Part shown: in pieces, positions 50,124 to 58,017 of the stretch | Layout: every line of letters starts with the position of its first letter | Position numbering within the stretch: the stretch's first letter is position 1 | Position numbers and translations under genes: made by a program | Origin: Pontibacter akesuensis | Lineage (GTDB): Bacteria > Bacteroidota > Bacteroidia > Cytophagales > Hymenobacteraceae | Direction of reading: 5' to 3' | Assembly: GCF_001611675.1 (NCBI RefSeq) | Contig: NZ_CP014766.1 | Location: 4,092,001-4,156,000 of the forward strand | DNA: 64,000 nt | The notes under the pieces: model-generated | Databases searched by the model: none | Told to the model about the DNA's origin: nothing | What the model saw: only the letters and a program-made list of their open reading frames with translations

Positions 50124-51599
50124 TTAGTTAAGCCAAGCGATCGGGTCCGGCGTATTGTCCTTGTCGCCTGTAATGTTGCCCTGCGAGAATACTTCGCCGC
50201 GAAGCAACAGAATACCCGCTACATGTGGAGCAGCCATAGAGGTGCCGCCGTGGCCGCTGCTGAAGCTTCCGTTTTTTGTTGTGGCTAGCACGTTCACGCC
50301 CGGAGCTGCAAAGTCGACACTGGCGCCATAATTAGAGGAGGCCCAAAGCTTATTGTAAGTGTCGATGGCTGAGATGGTATACACACCCGTTGCATCCACT
50401 CTGGCCGGTGAAGTACCAGAACAGTCAACGCCAGAGTTTCCAGCAGCTAAAGCGAATAAAATACCCTTGGCTGCCGCTGCTTTCACCGCATCATCCAGTG
50501 TAGAGGAGATGCCAGCGCCTAAGCTCAGGTTCACCACATCGCCTGGTTTGCCATACATGGCAACATAATTTACAGCTTGTACTGCCCTGGAAACGGTGCC
50601 TGCGCCGGCGTCGTCGAAAACGCGCATGGCCACGATTGTAGCATTGGCTGCTACACCGATTATGCCTGAACCGTTGTTCTTAGCAGCAATTATTCCCGCA
50701 ACAGAAGTGCCATGTCCATAGCCGTCTTCAATGGAAGGTTGCCCGTAAATAAACGAAAAGCTTCTAGCTAGGTCCACATTAAGATCCGGGTGGTCTGTGT
50801 CTACGCCTGAGTCGATAACCCAAACTGTTTTGCCTGTGCCGTCGCCGTAGCCTACGCGCTCAATGTTCCAAGGCAGCGTTTCGCCGGCCATTGGGGTGAT
50901 TTTAGTGTAAGCAGGCGCGGGTTCTGTAGGCGCTGGCGCAGTTGGTGCCGGCTCTGTTGGAGCGGGTTCTGTAGGTGCCGGTTCTGTCGGTGCCGGCTCT
51001 GTAGGCGCAGGTTCAGTTGGCGCAGGTTCTGTAGGCGCGGGTTCTGTTGGTGCCGGCTCTGTAGGCGCGGGTTCTGTAGGTGCCGGTTCTGAGGTCCCCG
51101 GTAAGGTCTTTTCTCTTTTTCCTCCACCTTTCTGTCCTGTTGGGTCAATAGTACCGCCCTTATTAGAGGAGGTATCTTTGTTGGCGCCCAACATCAGCAC
51201 TCTGTCTTGTTCAATATAGGCTACATCAGGGTTCTTACGAAGCGATGCAAGTTGCTCGTTGCTTAGTTTTGCTGCGAAGCCATTTATGGTTCCTTCATAT
51301 ACCTGGCTTACCACGTCATTTTTGATGCCAGCGGTCTCCAGCGCATTCGCTCTCATTCTGGCAGCTGCCACCTGGCTTATTTTAAAGCCTTGGCTGCTGC
51401 TGTTAGACGGTACAGCGTTAGCTCCGTTTTTGAAAACCACCATATACTGCCCATCTATGAGCTGCCCATTCAAAGGAGAAACTGAGGCAAATTGTTGATC
51501 GAACTGGTTATCTGTCAGTTCTTCTTTCTGGCAGCTACTAAGGGTAACAGCAGTGGCAAGTGCCAGCAAAGACATTGATTTGGTAAAAGCGCGGTTCAT
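50124..51599 (-). CDS. S8 family serine peptidase (subtilase) with EPAPT repeat linker, lipoprotein
   Basis: A 491-residue exported protease. The lipobox ends TLSSC at Cys23. An I9-type propeptide/inhibitor domain (about 48-135, DGQYMVVFKNG, AAKLSNEQLASLRKNPDVAYIEQD) is followed by a linker with twelve pentapeptides of the EPAPT type (171-230). The peptidase domain has the catalytic triad Asp263 (WVIDSGVDTDHPDL), His296 (GYGHGTSVAGI) and Ser454 (GGTSMAAPHVAG), with the oxyanion Asn in AAGNSG. The order matches proteinase-K-like subtilases. It is likely surface or periplasmic and self-maturing. No type IX C-terminal sorting domain is visible. Confidence 0.95.
   Translation of the reverse strand: MNRAFTKSMSLLALATAVTLSSCQKEELTDNQFDQQFASVSPLNGQLIDGQYMVVFKNGANAVPSNSSSQGFKISQVAAARMRANALETAGIKNDVVSQVYEGTINGFAAKLSNEQLASLRKNPDVAYIEQDRVLMLGANKDTSSNKGGTIDPTGQKGGGKREKTLPGTSEPAPTEPAPTEPAPTEPAPTEPAPTEPAPTEPAPTEPAPTEPAPTEPAPTAPAPTEPAPAYTKITPMAGETLPWNIERVGYGDGTGKTVWVIDSGVDTDHPDLNVDLARSFSFIYGQPSIEDGYGHGTSVAGIIAAKNNGSGIIGVAANATIVAMRVFDDAGAGTVSRAVQAVNYVAMYGKPGDVVNLSLGAGISSTLDDAVKAAAAKGILFALAAGNSGVDCSGTSPARVDATGVYTISAIDTYNKLWASSNYGASVDFAAPGVNVLATTKNGSFSSGHGGTSMAAPHVAGILLLRGEVFSQGNITGDKDNTPDPIAWLN
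50914..51093 (-). repeat. Coding minisatellite, twelve 15-bp units (EPAPT linker)
   Basis: Twelve consecutive 15-bp units of the form GGNGCNGGTTCTGTN on the plus strand, differing mostly at third codon positions. One unit is changed so that it encodes APAPT. The copy number may vary between strains without a frameshift. Confidence 0.93.
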
Positions 51600-52000
51600 A
51601 GCGAAAATCTAAATGGCTAAAAGTGTATTATAATATATGTGTAAGGTTGATAATCATGTAAAACTTCAAAGGTGCCGGGCACCCGTTGCATGCGCTGAAC
51701 TTTAAACCTAACGGGTCATTTGCAATAATCTCGTGCTACAGTTTAAATATTAATAAAACACTATTATAATTATATGAGTATAAAATTTAAAAACTTAATA
51801 TTTTCCGTTTTTGCACTTTCAATTACTATATAGTGTAAGACGTCGTAAATATCTAGCGATAAATTGGTTAAACCTAATGAATACTATGTGAGGTTACAAT
51901 AATAAATATAAACATAAAAAGAACTTTTAAATAAAGCCCCTATGGTGGCTTCTGTACTATTGTTGCGTAAATGATATTATAAGAATAGGATTAAATTTTG
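51600..52000. other. AT-rich intergenic region without a visible gene
   Basis: A 400-bp, strongly AT-rich stretch between the divergent subtilase and S24 regulator genes. I found no gene, tRNA or clear repeat. It must hold the subtilase promoter on its left side. Its composition differs from the rest of the window. Confidence 0.55.
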
Positions 52001-52027
52001 TACTAAAGAAATTAGTATTAATGCTAA
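52001..52027. promoter_or_regulatory. Operator-like array upstream of the S24 regulator gene
   Basis: TACTAA (52001-52006), five spacer bases and TTAGTA (52012-52017) form the 17-bp palindrome TRCTAA-N5-TTAGTA. TGCTAA at 52022-52027 is a third half-site. The same 17-bp pattern and third half-site occur upstream of umuD; the third site is displaced by 10 bp between the two, one helical turn. Confidence 0.6.
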
Positions 52028-52094
52028 CTTTTTATTAGTTTTACCAGTAAGCAGAGATAGTTATATTTTGCTGACAGACTATATTTAAAGCAAC

Positions 52095-52880
52095 ATGCAG
52101 TTAGTTACTTCTAACATCAGACATCTTCGCAAGCAAGCCGGGTATACTCAGGCGCAGCTGGCAGAAAAACTTGAGATAAAGCGTTCCCTGGTGGGAGCTT
52201 ATGAAGAGGGGAGAGCCGAGCCGAAGCTGAGCACGCTGGTGAATGTGGCCGATCTTTTCCAAATTTCCCTGGATGATCTCATCACCCGCGATTTAATCAA
52301 AGAAGCTCCTGCCGGACCTGTAACTTCTGCGGGGAAAGCATCCGGCAGCAACATGCGTGTCCTGGCCATCACGGTGGATGACAACGAAAAGGAAAACATA
52401 GAGCTTGTGCCGTACAAAGCCAGCGCCGGTTACCTGAATGGTTATGCCGATGCGGAGTTCATTGAAGAATTGCCTCGCTTTAAATTACCGATGCTGGGTA
52501 CAACGGGTACATTCAGAGCATTCGAGATCAGCGGCGACTCCATGCTGCCCATCGCCACGGGTACCGTAATAGTGGGCCGCTACGTGGATGACTGGAGCCA
52601 GATCAAAGATGGCACGCCTTGTATTGTTGTGAGCCAGAAAGAAGGCGTTGTGTTTAAGCGCATCTTCAACAAAATAAAAGATGCAGCTGTGCTGCGCCTG
52701 CATTCCGATAACCCGGTTTACTCGCCATACGAGGTGCACGTGGAGGATATCGTGGAGATATGGGAGGCTAAATCCTACATTAGCTCTACTTTCCCGATTG
52801 CGGACCTTTCCCTTGACAAACTCTCCAGCATTGTGCTGGACCTGCAGAAAGAGGTACAGAAACTGAAGAAGGCAGATTGA
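52095..52880 (+). CDS. XRE-type DNA-binding, S24 self-cleaving regulator (LexA/CI-like)
   Basis: A 261-residue regulator. The N-terminal helix-turn-helix (about 6-62) has IRHLRKQAGYTQAQLAEKLEIKRSLVGAYEEGRAEPK. The C-terminal S24 domain has cleavage site VPYKASAGYLNG with the Ala111-Gly112 bond, catalytic Ser149 in ISGDSMLP and Lys188 in VVFKRIF. A short coiled tail follows. Complete catalytic residues imply RecA-responsive or spontaneous self-cleavage and derepression, as in LexA and lambda CI. Phage-like ancestry is possible, but no phage genes are nearby. It is a good candidate for controlling umuDC through the shared operator and for repressing itself. Confidence 0.92.
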   Translation: MQLVTSNIRHLRKQAGYTQAQLAEKLEIKRSLVGAYEEGRAEPKLSTLVNVADLFQISLDDLITRDLIKEAPAGPVTSAGKASGSNMRVLAITVDDNEKENIELVPYKASAGYLNGYADAEFIEELPRFKLPMLGTTGTFRAFEISGDSMLPIATGTVIVGRYVDDWSQIKDGTPCIVVSQKEGVVFKRIFNKIKDAAVLRLHSDNPVYSPYEVHVEDIVEIWEAKSYISSTFPIADLSLDKLSSIVLDLQKEVQKLKKAD

Positions 52881-52898
52881 TCAATTGACTTTTAAAGG

Positions 52899-52939
52899 AA
52901 CCCTGATACGGTGTGGAATGCAACGTATCAGGGTTTTTT
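52899..52939 (+). terminator. Terminator of the S24 regulator gene
   Basis: AACCCTGATACG (52899-52910) pairs with CGTATCAGGGTT (52924-52935) and is followed by TTTT. It begins 19 bp after the stop codon. Confidence 0.88.
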
Positions 52940-53061
52940 ATGCGCTGTTGGCTCCATATTGTCTATTGGTTAACAAGAACGCTATATATCCGTAAAGCTT
53001 TATCAGAATGTGGCACAGCCTGTGCCCTAATGTGAACCTTGCACCACAGCAACATCAAACT

Positions 53062-53781
53062 ATGATAAAACTGATTACTGCCGCAGAACAACATCAGGCA
53101 AATGTAGGGGACTGGCTTAAGTCGCGCTACCTGTTCTCCTTTGCTGAGTATTATGATCCATCCAATGTACAGTTTGGACCTTTGCGCGTTTTTAACCACG
53201 ACTTTGTGGGAGCTGGCAAAGGGTTCCCTTCGCACCCGCACACAGAGATGGAGGTAGTCTCGGTGGTGCTGAATGGCGAACTGACGCACAAAGACAGCTT
53301 GGGCAACGAAACAAAACTAGGTGCCGGACAGGTGCAGCGCATGACAGCCGGAACCGGTCTGAAGCACTCTGAAACTAACAACACTGAGGGGGAGGTGGAG
53401 CTGCTGCAATTCTGGTTTCTACCGAACAAGCCTGGTGTAGCACCGGCTTATGAATCCATGAACATCGACTTTCTAGATGCGAAAGATAAATTTGTGCCGC
53501 TGGTTACCGGCCAGAAAGTGCTGGAGAATGTTCCTTTCATGAACTCCAACTCCACGGTTTACTATGGCAACCTGTCGCAGGGACAGAACCTGGATTTTAA
53601 AACATTCAAAATTCGCAAGACGCTTTTATATGTTTTGAGTGGAAGCTTGTTGATCAACAATGTGGAGGTGGACCAGTATGACCAGGTACGGTTGGAAGAT
53701 TTGGACGTAGTGGCTCTGCATGCAACCGGCGCTGCTACATTTATACTAGTGGATGTCCCTGCAACTGAAGTGAATTATTAA
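53062..53781 (+). CDS. Pirin family protein
   Basis: A 239-residue bicupin starting at the ATG at 53062 (MIKLITAAEQHQ); an in-frame ATG at 53008 would add an unlikely extension. Metal-binding histidines of the N-terminal cupin are in GFPSHPHTEMEVVSVV, with a further His in TAGTGLKHSETN. The phrase PLRVFNHDFVGAGKGFPSHPH is diagnostic of pirins. Some, such as YhhW, have quercetin dioxygenase activity, others act as redox sensors; the role here is unknown. Cytosolic and monocistronic. Confidence 0.93.
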   Translation: MIKLITAAEQHQANVGDWLKSRYLFSFAEYYDPSNVQFGPLRVFNHDFVGAGKGFPSHPHTEMEVVSVVLNGELTHKDSLGNETKLGAGQVQRMTAGTGLKHSETNNTEGEVELLQFWFLPNKPGVAPAYESMNIDFLDAKDKFVPLVTGQKVLENVPFMNSNSTVYYGNLSQGQNLDFKTFKIRKTLLYVLSGSLLINNVEVDQYDQVRLEDLDVVALHATGAATFILVDVPATEVNY

Positions 53782-53887
53782 CTGTTGCGTTCAAACGTGC
53801 AGCTTCATCAAGTTGTTTGTTTGCAACGCTAGTAACACTGATACATGAGCCTATGGTGTAGTTCGCACCACAGGCTAACTCTATACA

Positions 53888-53945
53888 TCTATACAAAAGG
53901 CAGAGAGCCACCCTCTATCGGGTGGCTCTCTGCCTTTTGTATAGA
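53888..53945. terminator. Bidirectional terminator, 26-bp perfect stem
   Basis: The arms 53888-53913 and 53920-53945 are perfect complements (core AAAAGGCAGAGAGCCACCC) with a 6-nt loop TCTATC. It lies between the convergent pirin and FtsX permease genes. Confidence 0.92.
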
Positions 53946-53951
53946 AGCAGG

Positions 53952-56354
53952 TCAATCACTCTTAAGTGACAGGACAGGATTGGCTAGGGCTGCCTGTATG
54001 GCTTTCGCGCTCATCGTAATCAGGGCTATCAGCAGTGTGGCGACACCGGCAAGTATAAACGGCCAGTATTCTATGGCGATCCGGTAAGTGTAGTCCTGCA
54101 GCCACAGATCCATCAGGTAATACGAAACAGGAACCGCCAGCACAAATGCGATCAGCACGAGATTAATGAACTCTTTAGAGAAAAGTATGGCAATGTTCGC
54201 AACGGAAGCGCCCATTACCTTGCGGATGCCAACTTCTTTGGTGCGTTGTGCAGCCATAAAAGCAACCAAGCCATAGAGGCCGAGGCAGCCAATAAAGATG
54301 GCAATGATGGAGAAAATCTTAAACAGCGTATTCTGCCGTGCCTCTTCATCGTAAAACGCCGCGATGCTCTCATCCAGAAATTCATAGCTGAACACATCGG
54401 CCGGATACACAGTTTCCCATACTTGCTCCAGGTGCTTCAAAGCTTCCTGCTTTTGCCCCATGTCTATTTTGGCCGAAAGCGTGGTATAATCACCAGGGTT
54501 GGCCGTGAGCAGCAGCGGCTCAATCTCGATTTGAAGCGGCCCCTGGTGAAAGTCTGACACAACGCCAGCGATAGGCCCTGAGATTTCGCCACCTCCAAGC
54601 GAAATGTTCTTCCCGATGGCCTCCTCAGGACTCTCAAGACCCAGCCGGCGACGCAAGGTATCGTTGATCACCATGTAATGAATGGAGTCACTTATGGTAT
54701 ACTTGCCCCCAGCCAGGAACTTCATGTCAAACAACTCAAAGAAGTGCATGTCCACAAACTTCTTCTGGATCTGGAAGTCCACATCGTTTGCAGCATGGTT
54801 GAAGTAAAAATTGCCGTAGCTGTTGTTCATGGAAGAGGGCGCATCCGAAGCAAAGCTGATCTCCCGGATAGCCGGGTTGTTTAGCAATTCCTGACGCAGG
54901 GGCTGAATCTTCAGGCCAGCCTCCCGTGGCAATGTTACCAGCACCACCGCCTCCTTGTCAAAGCCAAGCGCTTTGTTCCGGAAGTATGACATTTGCTCGT
55001 TTACCAGAAAGGTGCAGATAATAAGCACCTGGCAGATGGTGAATTGCAGCACCACCAATACCTGCCTGATGGAGACGTCGCCAAACTTCTGCATGCTTAC
55101 CTTGCTTTTCAGCGCGGTGATGGGTTGGAAACTGGAAAGTATAAAAGCAGGGTAGAAGCCGGCAAACAGCGTAACCACCAGCGTTTGCACCACCAGAAAG
55201 AGCAGCAGCACCGGATCCTGCAGCAGGTTAAAGCTAATTTTCAGGTCGAGCAGCTCGTTGAGGTACGGAAGCGCCAACTCTGAAAGTATAACCGAAAGAA
55301 AGGAAGCAAAGAAGACGATAAAGAACGTTTCGCACAGAAACTGGAAAACGATCTGCCATTTACTGCTTCCCAGCACTTTGCGTACGCCAACTTCCCTGGC
55401 TCGTTTGATCGCCTGCGCCGTGGCCAGGTTTATAAAGTTTATACAGGCAGTAAGCAGCAGCACCACTCCTACAATAGCCATCGCCACAATCATCTCGCGG
55501 GAGATAGGGGTTTGGGCAAATCCACCGTAAAACTTCGGGTTGTAATGAATGTCGTTCAGGGGCTGCAGCAGGTATTGCTGCGATCGCCTGGCCTTCTCCT
55601 CTGTGCTAAACTGCTGCACAAAATCATTCAATCTAACTTCGGCCGTTGCCGCCGACACTTTTTCGGGCAGCACAACAAATGTCTGGTGGTTGCTGGAAAG
55701 GTTACCCCAATCAGTCGGAAAGCTTGGCCGCACCGTCTCGAGGGACACCAGCAGCTGGAACGGAAATTCTGTGTTGCCCGGCATGTCCGGCATCACACTT
55801 ACAACCTTCAGGTTATACTCATTATTATACTTGATAATGCTGCCCACGGCATCCCCATCCGGGAAAAATTTATCGGCGAGTGTTTGGGAGAGCACCACCA
55901 CGTTCGGATCCTTGAAATAGGGCGCCACGTTTACCGGGCCTGTGTCGAAATCAAAGACATCAAAGAAAGCAGCGTCTACAAAACCAATGTTCTCCTCTAT
56001 CAGAAACTTTCGTGCCGGCGCACCATTAGCCGCCGGAATGTTTATCTGCGCACCCACGTCGCCATAAATTTGGGTAATGTGCTCAAACCCTAGGTTTCCG
56101 TTGCTGCGCAGGTAGGCAGGCAGCGGGAAGTGAGAGGCAGGGGTGTTGAAATCAATTTTTGTGAACGAGACGTTGAGGCGGTAAATCCTATCGGCTTTGC
56201 TGTGGAAGGTATCGTAGCTCAACTGGTACTGAATTACCAGAAATAGCAGCAAGCTACATGTAATGCCAAGGGCAAGCCCCGCAATGTTCAGCAGTGAGTA
56301 GCTTTTGTTGCGCAGCAGCGAACGGAAAGCAGTAAGGAAATACATCTTCATCAT
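53952..56354 (-). CDS. FtsX/MacB-type ABC transporter permease
   Basis: An 800-residue inner-membrane protein in two FtsX-like halves. The N-terminal membrane segment (about 19-42, YSLLNIAGLALGITCSLLLFLVIQY) is followed by a large periplasmic MacB-PCD domain (about 45-270). The first FtsX domain (about 285-410) contains NLATAQAIKRAREVGVRKVLGSS. A second periplasmic domain and the C-terminal FtsX domain (about 680-795, LVAFMAAQRTKEVGIRKVMGAS) complete it. Known relatives export peptides or lipids or act in envelope stress. No ATPase gene is adjacent, so the ATP-binding partner must be encoded elsewhere. It is divergent from, and probably activated by, the NtrC-type regulator next to it. Confidence 0.94.
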   Translation of the reverse strand: MMKMYFLTAFRSLLRNKSYSLLNIAGLALGITCSLLLFLVIQYQLSYDTFHSKADRIYRLNVSFTKIDFNTPASHFPLPAYLRSNGNLGFEHITQIYGDVGAQINIPAANGAPARKFLIEENIGFVDAAFFDVFDFDTGPVNVAPYFKDPNVVVLSQTLADKFFPDGDAVGSIIKYNNEYNLKVVSVMPDMPGNTEFPFQLLVSLETVRPSFPTDWGNLSSNHQTFVVLPEKVSAATAEVRLNDFVQQFSTEEKARRSQQYLLQPLNDIHYNPKFYGGFAQTPISREMIVAMAIVGVVLLLTACINFINLATAQAIKRAREVGVRKVLGSSKWQIVFQFLCETFFIVFFASFLSVILSELALPYLNELLDLKISFNLLQDPVLLLFLVVQTLVVTLFAGFYPAFILSSFQPITALKSKVSMQKFGDVSIRQVLVVLQFTICQVLIICTFLVNEQMSYFRNKALGFDKEAVVLVTLPREAGLKIQPLRQELLNNPAIREISFASDAPSSMNNSYGNFYFNHAANDVDFQIQKKFVDMHFFELFDMKFLAGGKYTISDSIHYMVINDTLRRRLGLESPEEAIGKNISLGGGEISGPIAGVVSDFHQGPLQIEIEPLLLTANPGDYTTLSAKIDMGQKQEALKHLEQVWETVYPADVFSYEFLDESIAAFYDEEARQNTLFKIFSIIAIFIGCLGLYGLVAFMAAQRTKEVGIRKVMGASVANIAILFSKEFINLVLIAFVLAVPVSYYLMDLWLQDYTYRIAIEYWPFILAGVATLLIALITMSAKAIQAALANPVLSLKSD

Positions 56355-56424
56355 AGTTCAGCAGAATGAGTCTGGGAAAGCCGTTTTGTTAGCCACCTTA
56401 TCTGGTAGCATTCTGTCTTGCATT

Positions 56425-56440
56425 TGCCATTGCTGTGCCA
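56425..56440 (-). promoter_or_regulatory. Sigma-54 promoter of the FtsX permease gene
   Basis: Read on the minus strand the sequence is TGGCACAGCAATGGCA. It has the -24 GG and -12 GC at exact consensus spacing; relative to TGGCACGNNNNTTGCW only the G after CAC and one T of TTGC differ. It lies 70 bp upstream of the permease start and 53 bp from the nearest of the two palindromes. Confidence 0.72.
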
Positions 56441-56492
56441 AATCCATAAAACTGCTTTAGGTGCCACTACAGTAAGGTAGACTTTGTTTGGT

Positions 56493-56529
56493 TGTCCACG
56501 TGCGGACATAAAGTGTCCACGTGTGGACA
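56493..56529. promoter_or_regulatory. Tandem enhancer palindromes for an NtrC-type activator
   Basis: TGTCCACGTGCGGACA (56493-56508) and TGTCCACGTGTGGACA (56514-56529) are 16-bp near-palindromes, identical except at one base. Their centres are 21 bp apart, two helical turns. Position and form fit upstream activator sites bound by two dimers of the response regulator encoded at 56632. Confidence 0.75.
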
Positions 56530-56582
56530 TAGGGAAACTTCCATATCACGCTTCTTTCGCTTATATTAGGTACAGCAATTAC

Positions 56583-56597
56583 TGGCACACTATTTCT
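56583..56597 (+). promoter_or_regulatory. Weak sigma-54-like promoter before the response-regulator gene
   Basis: TGGCAC is a perfect -24 half. The -12 half is TTCT in place of TTGC, at the correct spacing, so activity is uncertain. If real, the regulator operon would be autoregulated through the same palindromes. Confidence 0.35.
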
Positions 56598-56631
56598 ACA
56601 CCAGTATCCGAACCGCAAATAAACCTTTCCT

Positions 56632-58017
56632 ATGGAAGAACAAAAACTGGGACGCATCCTGGTGATCGATGATAACGAGGACGTACTGTTTTCTGCCAAA
56701 ATGCTTTTGCGCAAGCACGCAAAGGAAGTGGTGATGGAGAAGAACCCAAAGAAAATTCCTTTTCTGCTGTCAAACGATCAGTTCGACCTGATTTTGCTCG
56801 ACATGAATTTTAGCCAGGATATTACCAGCGGCCAGGAAGGTTTTTACTGGCTGCGCGAGGTACTTGCCTATGATCCGTCGGCGGTGGTGGTGATGATTAC
56901 AGCGTATGGTGATGTGGAAATGGCGGTAAAGGCGCTGAAGGAAGGGGCCACCGATTTTGTGCTGAAGCCCTGGCAAAACGAAAAACTGCTGGCTACTTTA
57001 TCGGCGGCAGCCAAATTGCGCAATTCGTACCAGGAAGTAAACCGCCTGCGGGAGGTGAACCGCACGTTAAGCACCCAACTGAACACAGGAAAAAGCATCA
57101 TACTGGGCGAAAGCAAACCCATGCGGCAGCTTTTTTCGGTTATAGACAAAGTAGCAAAAACAGATGCCGATATTCTGTTGCTCGGTGAAAACGGAACCGG
57201 AAAAGAAGTAATTGCCCGCACCATACATGAGCGTTCTTCCCGGGCCGATAAGGTTTTCGTGACGGTGGACATGGGGGCCGTGACAGAATCGCTGTTCGAA
57301 AGTGAGCTGTTCGGCCATAAGAAAGGCGCTTTCACGGATGCCAAAGAGGATAGAATTGGCAGGATTGAGGCAGCGAACGGAGGAACGCTTTTCTTGGACG
57401 AGATTGGTAATCTTTCCCCGGCCATGCAGGCCAAGCTGCTTACGGTGCTGCAGCGTAGGGAAGTGATTCGCGTGGGCACCAACACGCCTCTTCCGGTAAA
57501 CGTGCGGCTACTTTGCGCCACCAACATGCCCCTGAAGGAGATGGTGCAACGCAATGAGTTTCGCCAGGATTTGCTGTACCGCATCAATACGGTTGAACTC
57601 AATCTGCCGCCCCTTCGCCAGCGCCTCGACGACCTGCCGCTGTTTGCCACGCATTTCCTAGAGTTGTACGCTCACAAGTATAAGCAGCCGGTAAAGCGCC
57701 TGGGCAGCACAGGACTGAAGCGCCTGGAGCAATACTCCTGGCCGGGCAATGTGCGTGAGTTGCAGCATGCCCTCGAACGTGCCTCCATCATGAGCGACAA
57801 CCGGGAACTGGAAGCCGAAGATTTCTTCTTTCTACCTGCCGAATCAGCCACCCCAGCGCCAGCCGATGCGCCGCAAAGCCTGGATCTGGACAACCTGGAG
57901 CGGGAAACGGTGCAGCGTGCCCTGCAGAAGCATGACGGCAATATTTCGAAGGCCGCCAAAGAGCTTGGCCTTTCGCGTGGGGCGCTGTACCGCAGATTAG
58001 AGAAGTATGCGCTTTAA
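56632..58017 (+). CDS. NtrC/AtoC-type sigma-54 dependent response regulator
   Basis: A 461-residue three-domain activator. The receiver (1-125) has Asp14, Asp15 and phospho-acceptor Asp57 in LILLDMNF, and Lys112 in LKPW. The AAA+ domain (about 155-385) has Walker A GENGTGKE (185-192), the sigma-54 loop GAFTDA (232-237; the usual form is GAFTGA), Walker B GGTLFLDEIG and the arginine-finger region RQDLLYRIN. The Fis-type helix-turn-helix is at the end (about 425-460, NISKAAKELGLSRGALYRRLEKY). The receiver contains an extra loop after Asp57 (SQDITSGQEG), typical of Bacteroidota members. It overlaps the kinase gene by 11 bp. Confidence 0.95.
   Translation: MEEQKLGRILVIDDNEDVLFSAKMLLRKHAKEVVMEKNPKKIPFLLSNDQFDLILLDMNFSQDITSGQEGFYWLREVLAYDPSAVVVMITAYGDVEMAVKALKEGATDFVLKPWQNEKLLATLSAAAKLRNSYQEVNRLREVNRTLSTQLNTGKSIILGESKPMRQLFSVIDKVAKTDADILLLGENGTGKEVIARTIHERSSRADKVFVTVDMGAVTESLFESELFGHKKGAFTDAKEDRIGRIEAANGGTLFLDEIGNLSPAMQAKLLTVLQRREVIRVGTNTPLPVNVRLLCATNMPLKEMVQRNEFRQDLLYRINTVELNLPPLRQRLDDLPLFATHFLELYAHKYKQPVKRLGSTGLKRLEQYSWPGNVRELQHALERASIMSDNRELEAEDFFFLPAESATPAPADAPQSLDLDNLERETVQRALQKHDGNISKAAKELGLSRGALYRRLEKYAL

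Noticed and set aside
50914..51093. Short tandem repeats, considered as CRISPR or iteron repeats
   Set aside because: The 15-bp units are contiguous, in frame and encode the EPAPT linker of the subtilase.
52095..52880. S24 regulator as the marker of a prophage
   Set aside because: No integrase, structural or replication genes flank it; the neighbours are a subtilase and a pirin.
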